A model generated the notes under the pieces. That model ran no database searches. It saw only the letters and a list, made by a program, of their open reading frames with translations, and was not told the origin of the DNA. A program made the position numbers and the translations under genes. A DNA stretch of 9,658 bases from Firmicutes bacterium CAG:882 (lineage in GTDB: Bacteria > Bacillota > Clostridia > Lachnospirales > Lachnospiraceae), in the NCBI GenBank assembly GCA_000435595.1, contig FR895342.1:1-9658 (forward strand). Direction: 5' to 3'. Below, one piece after another: positions 6,641-9,658 of this stretch; the stretch's first letter is position 1, and each line of letters opens with the position of its first letter.

Positions 6641-8956
6641 TTGGAACAATATAAGGTTACGGGTATGAGCTGTGCCGCCTGTCAGGCGAGGGTTGAGAAG
6701 GCTGTGGCTAAGGTGCCGGGAGTGACGTCGTGTTCAGTAAGTCTTTTGACCAACTCGATGGGAGTTGAGGGAACAGCGAGCAGCTCGGACATTATAAATG
6801 CGGTGAAGGCTGCCGGGTACGGGGCTTCACTCAAGAAGGATAAGACGCAAAAAGGGGCTCAGACCGGAAGCACATCCGGGTATGAGGATATGTTAAAGGA
6901 CAGGGAGACGCCTGTTATGGTGAGACGCCTTGTGGCTTCGGTCATGCTTCTCATACCGCTCATGTATATCTCTATGGGACATATGATGTGGAACTGGAGG
7001 CTTCCTTCATTCATGGAGGGAAACCACATTGCGATGGGGCTTACGCAGCTCCTTCTCACAACAATGATTATGGTTATCAACCAGAAGTTCTTTATAAGCG
7101 GCTTCAAGAGCCTTGCGCACGGCGCACCGAATATGGACACACTTGTTGCGCTCGGCTCAGCGGCATCGTATGTCTACAGTGTGTACGCGCTCTATGCGAT
7201 GACCGATGCGCAGCTAAAAGGCGACATGGATGCGGTCATGAGCTATATGCACGAGTTTTACTTTGAGTCGGCGGCAATGATACTCACGCTCATAACTGTA
7301 GGCAAGATGCTTGAGTCCATATCCAAGGGAAGAACGACGGACGCCCTCAAAGGTCTTATGAAGCTTGCACCTAAGACCGCAATCATAAAAAAGGACGGTG
7401 CCGAGGTGACGGTGCCTGTCGAGCAGGTTCACAAGGGCGATTTGTTCATCGTGCATCCGGGTGAGAGTATTCCCGTTGACGGAATCATCGTAGAGGGCAC
7501 AACCGCGGTAAATGAGGCTGCACTCACGGGTGAGAGCCTTCCGGTAGACAAGACGGAGGGCGATAAGGTGTCGGCTGCAACGGTCAATCAGCTTGGCTAT
7601 ATCGTCTGTGAGGCGACAAGAGTCGGGGAGGACACGACACTTTCGCAGATTATAAAGATGGTCAGCGACGCGGCTGCAACAAAGGCGCCTATCGCGAAGG
7701 CAGCCGACAAGGTGTCGGGAGTGTTCGTTCCCGTTGTAATCGGAATCGCTGTTGTTACATTTATAGTGTGGATGCTGACGGGACATGCTTTGGGTTATTC
7801 ACTTGCAAGGGCAATCTCTGTGCTCGTGATAAGCTGTCCGTGTGCACTTGGACTTGCAACGCCTGTGGCAATCATGGTTGGTAACGGTGTGGGAGCAAAG
7901 CACGGGATAATGTTTAAGACAGCCGTATCGCTTGAGGAGACGGGCAAGGCAAAGGTAGTTGTCCTTGATAAGACGGGAACAATCACTAACGGCACTCCTG
8001 TCATAACGGATGTACTTCCGGCAGAGGGACTTAGCTGCGAGGAGCTTCTTTTGAAGGCTTATGCACTTGAAGGAAAGAGCGAGCATCCGCTTGCAAAGGC
8101 TGTCATAGCAGGAGTCGAGGCTGACGCGGCATTATATGAGAAGACAAAAGCTAGGGGAGCTGTCGATGACTTCACGGCTGTTCCGGGTAACGGATTGAGC
8201 GGTATTCTTGACGGACATAAGCTTGCCGGAGGAAATTTAAAGTTTATTGAAAAGGTAATTGCGGTGAACGGCGATGGCGAAAGCAGGCAGAGTACAGGTA
8301 GTGTAAATGAGCTTGTGGCTACGGCTGAGAAGCTTGCAGATAAAGGAAAGACTGCACTGTTCTTTGCCGAGGACGACAGACTTCTCGGGGTTATCGCGGT
8401 TGCGGATGTCGTGAAGGAGGACAGCCCGGCGGCGATAAAGCAGCTAAAGGATATGGGCATACATGTGGTTATGCTCACGGGTGACAATGAAAAGACAGCC
8501 AAGGCTATAGGAGCGCAGGCGGGCGTCGACGAGGTTATTGCGGGCGTGCTTCCTGACGGCAAGGCATCGGTTGTCGAGAGCTTTAAGACAAGAGGCAGGG
8601 TAATCATGGTCGGAGACGGAATCAACGACGCTCCGGCACTCTCCTCGGCTGACATCGGTCTTGCGATAGGCGCGGGAACAGACATTGCAATAGATGCGGC
8701 AGATGTTGTGCTCATGAAGAGCAGACTCAGCGATGTGGTGACTTCAATCCGCCTCAGCCGCGCAACACTCCGCAATATACATGAGAATCTGTTCTGGGCG
8801 TTCATATACAACATCATTGGAATACCGCTTGCGGCGGGTGTCTGGATACCGATTTTCGGCTGGACGCTCAACCCGATGTTCGGAGCGGCTGCAATGAGCC
8901 TGTCGAGCTTCTGCGTTGTGACGAATGCGCTGAGGCTGAATCTATTCAAGAACTGA
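6641..8956 (+). CDS. copA: CopA, Cu+-exporting P1B-type ATPase
   Basis: A 771-residue membrane pump that uses ATP to export Cu+ from the cytoplasm. One N-terminal HMA domain (1-65) carries GMSCAAC (C11, C14); many CopA proteins have two. The core shows ALTGES (295-299, actuator), SCPCALG with the CPC ion site (399-401), the phosphorylated aspartate D443 in DKTGT, the SEHP motif (480-483), MLTGDN and GDGINDAPAL (658-667). Cu+-type (P1B-1) residues are present in the last helices: Y723-N724 and MSLSS (752-756). The start is TTG at 6641: an in-frame TGA lies at 6635-6637, AAAGGAG (6625-6631) is 9 bases upstream, and the next methionine (codon 9) would remove the first HMA strand. It lies 18 bases after the csoR stop, so the two are co-transcribed. 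No clear T-tailed terminator follows directly. Confidence 0.96.
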   Translation: MEQYKVTGMSCAACQARVEKAVAKVPGVTSCSVSLLTNSMGVEGTASSSDIINAVKAAGYGASLKKDKTQKGAQTGSTSGYEDMLKDRETPVMVRRLVASVMLLIPLMYISMGHMMWNWRLPSFMEGNHIAMGLTQLLLTTMIMVINQKFFISGFKSLAHGAPNMDTLVALGSAASYVYSVYALYAMTDAQLKGDMDAVMSYMHEFYFESAAMILTLITVGKMLESISKGRTTDALKGLMKLAPKTAIIKKDGAEVTVPVEQVHKGDLFIVHPGESIPVDGIIVEGTTAVNEAALTGESLPVDKTEGDKVSAATVNQLGYIVCEATRVGEDTTLSQIIKMVSDAAATKAPIAKAADKVSGVFVPVVIGIAVVTFIVWMLTGHALGYSLARAISVLVISCPCALGLATPVAIMVGNGVGAKHGIMFKTAVSLEETGKAKVVVLDKTGTITNGTPVITDVLPAEGLSCEELLLKAYALEGKSEHPLAKAVIAGVEADAALYEKTKARGAVDDFTAVPGNGLSGILDGHKLAGGNLKFIEKVIAVNGDGESRQSTGSVNELVATAEKLADKGKTALFFAEDDRLLGVIAVADVVKEDSPAAIKQLKDMGIHVVMLTGDNEKTAKAIGAQAGVDEVIAGVLPDGKASVVESFKTRGRVIMVGDGINDAPALSSADIGLAIGAGTDIAIDAADVVLMKSRLSDVVTSIRLSRATLRNIHENLFWAFIYNIIGIPLAAGVWIPIFGWTLNPMFGAAAMSLSSFCVVTNALRLNLFKN

Positions 8957-8987
8957 TGTATTACAATATATAGAATTAACTTTTGGA

Positions 8988-9223
8988 GTGTATAATGGGG
9001 TTAGTTATATACATATTGGCTCCATTGTACGAAACAAGATATTCTAGGGGCTCTGATATATATTACAACAATGTCCGCCACCGATGCAAAGCATACGTCC
9101 TTGTATGCATTGCATCTAAGTCAGCGTCCCTGCTGACTTTGGCTATATCATGAACAGAGCCCTGAGAATATCTAAGTTTCTCCCAAAAGTCGCAATATGC
9201 ATATAACCAACCCCGTTATACAC
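8988..9223. repeat. 236-bp self-complementary element with 31-bp terminal inverted repeats (MITE-like or structured RNA)
   Basis: The ends 8988-9018 and 9193-9223 are inverted repeats of 31 bases with only three differences, all transitions, beginning GTGTATAA. After a 12/12-base internal loop the arms pair again: 9031-9055 with 9155-9180, and TGATATA (9054-9060) with 9144-9150. The centre folds into two hairpins: 9083-9096 with 9103-9116 (14 bp, one mismatch, loop GTCCTT) and 9118-9125 with 9132-9139 (8 bp perfect, loop GTCCCT). No protein is evident inside. The flanks AATTAACTTTTGGA and ATTTAAGTTTTGAC are loosely alike (10 of 14), not a clear target duplication. It fills most of the copA-copZ gap. 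Confidence 0.75.
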
Positions 9224-9315
9224 ATTTAAGTTTTGACGTATGTCTGTAATGCGGCAATACGAAGGGAAATATGTTTATGTGATGGGCTGCGTATATATGG
9301 AATATGCACAACTGC

Positions 9316-9345
9316 TTGGTTGTTATAAATATAAAAGCATATAAT
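9316..9345 (+). promoter_or_regulatory. Candidate copZ promoter
   Basis: A perfect -10 TATAAT (9340-9345) has TTGGTT 18 bases upstream (9316-9321). Transcription would start about 9352, just before the ribosome binding site, giving a very short leader. I find no ATACC-N7-GGTAT box between 9224 and 9369. The region is AT-rich, so the hexamers are suggestive only. Confidence 0.42.
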
Positions 9346-9369
9346 AAAAAAGGAAAGAGGTAAAAGATT

Positions 9370-9618
9370 ATGGAAAAGATTACGGTTGGTGTTGATGGAA
9401 TGATGTGCGGTCACTGCGAGGCACATGTAAACGATGCGGTGAGAAACGCACTCAAGGTCAAGAAGGTATCATCATCACATGCTAAGAAGGAGACTGTTAT
9501 AATTGCCGAGGAGGGACTTACCGACGAGCAGATTAAGTCAACAATTGATGCAACAGGTTACACTGTAACAGGAATAAGCAGGGAGCCTTACGCTAAGAAG
9601 GGACTATTTGGATTCTAG
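9370..9618 (+). CDS. copZ: CopZ-like copper chaperone (HMA domain protein)
   Basis: An 82-residue cytoplasmic protein made of one heavy-metal-associated domain, expected to bind Cu(I) and pass it to CopA and CsoR. The metal site is GMMCGHCEAHV (C13, C16), in the usual loop after the first strand, and the ferredoxin-like pattern continues to DATGYTVTGI at about residue 70. A basic tail, YAKKGLFGF, extends past the domain. The ATG at 9370 has AAAGAGG (9354-9360) 9 bases upstream. It lies 413 bases after copA rather than adjacent, separated by the inverted-repeat element, and has a promoter candidate of its own. MxCxxC domains can also bind zinc or mercury; the copper call leans on the neighbours. 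Confidence 0.9.
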   Translation: MEKITVGVDGMMCGHCEAHVNDAVRNALKVKKVSSSHAKKETVIIAEEGLTDEQIKSTIDATGYTVTGISREPYAKKGLFGF

Positions 9619-9633
9619 GAGAATAAGCCAAGC

Positions 9634-9658
9634 AAAAAAGAGGCTGCCACCTGATTTT
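9634..9658 (+). terminator. Probable left half of the copZ terminator, cut by window end
   Basis: AAAAAA followed by GAGGCTGCCAC and the start of a loop, 16 bases after the copZ stop, looks like the ascending arm of an intrinsic terminator. The matching GTGGCAGCCTC arm would lie beyond the window. Confidence 0.35.

Noticed and set aside
8059..8949. 296-codon minus-strand frame inside copA
   Set aside because: Antisense shadow of the strongly conserved CopA sequence; serine/alanine-rich and low-complexity, as expected from reversed codons.
9103..9139. Inner hairpins of the copA-copZ element read as a plain terminator for copA
   Set aside because: Neither inner hairpin nor the right outer arm is followed by a proper T-run, and the stems belong to a larger nested fold.
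9233..9261. TTGACG as a copZ -35 box
   Set aside because: The hexamer is good, but no acceptable -10 lies 16-18 bases downstream; the TATAAT at 9340 is a better anchor.
1..9658. CRISPR array, tRNA or rRNA genes
   Set aside because: No regularly spaced direct repeats and no tRNA- or rRNA-like sequence seen on either strand.

Overview
The window looks like chromosome of a low-to-moderate GC Gram-positive anaerobe, most likely a Lachnospiraceae-type Clostridia member. That inference rests on overall protein style: an AspRS with the clostridial HNPFSMPQ block, a Rpn/PD-(D/E)XK 'transposase-like' protein, a 7TM-PAS-HD-GYP protein, and a CsoR-CopA-CopZ copper set with strong AGGAG-type ribosome binding sites. 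No ribosomal or tRNA gene is present to settle the species.

Left part (1-4302), all on the plus strand: the 3' two-thirds of aspS, closed by a strong intrinsic terminator. A stand-alone Rpn-family nuclease gene follows, with its own promoter candidate and a hairpin that buries its ribosome binding site. Then come a small HD-domain phosphohydrolase and a PfkB-family sugar/nucleoside kinase resembling pseudouridine kinase. A long two-way hairpin separates this kinase from the convergent gene to its right.

Middle (4318-6012), minus strand: a membrane-anchored 7TM-PAS-HD-GYP protein, a predicted cyclic-di-GMP phosphodiesterase. A short dispersed repeat lies upstream of its start. A diverged second copy lies upstream of the PfkB kinase, in the same orientation relative to the gene.

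Right part (6178-9658), plus strand: a copper homeostasis locus. Two 17-bp CsoR boxes, exactly 30 bp apart, overlap a good sigma-A-type promoter in front of csoR. csoR (Cu(I)-sensing repressor) and copA (Cu+-exporting P1B-ATPase, TTG start) form an operon with a 18-bp gap. copZ (small copper chaperone) lies 413 bp further on, after a 236-bp self-complementary element with 31-bp terminal inverted repeats and two internal hairpins. copZ appears to have its own promoter and no recognisable CsoR box. In the expected scheme, Cu(I) releases CsoR, CopA exports Cu+, and CopZ carries Cu+ in the cytoplasm.

The most unusual features are the inverted-repeat element between copA and copZ, and the two regulatory features of the Rpn gene: the occluded start, and a possible in-frame internal start that could make a separate C-terminal protein.
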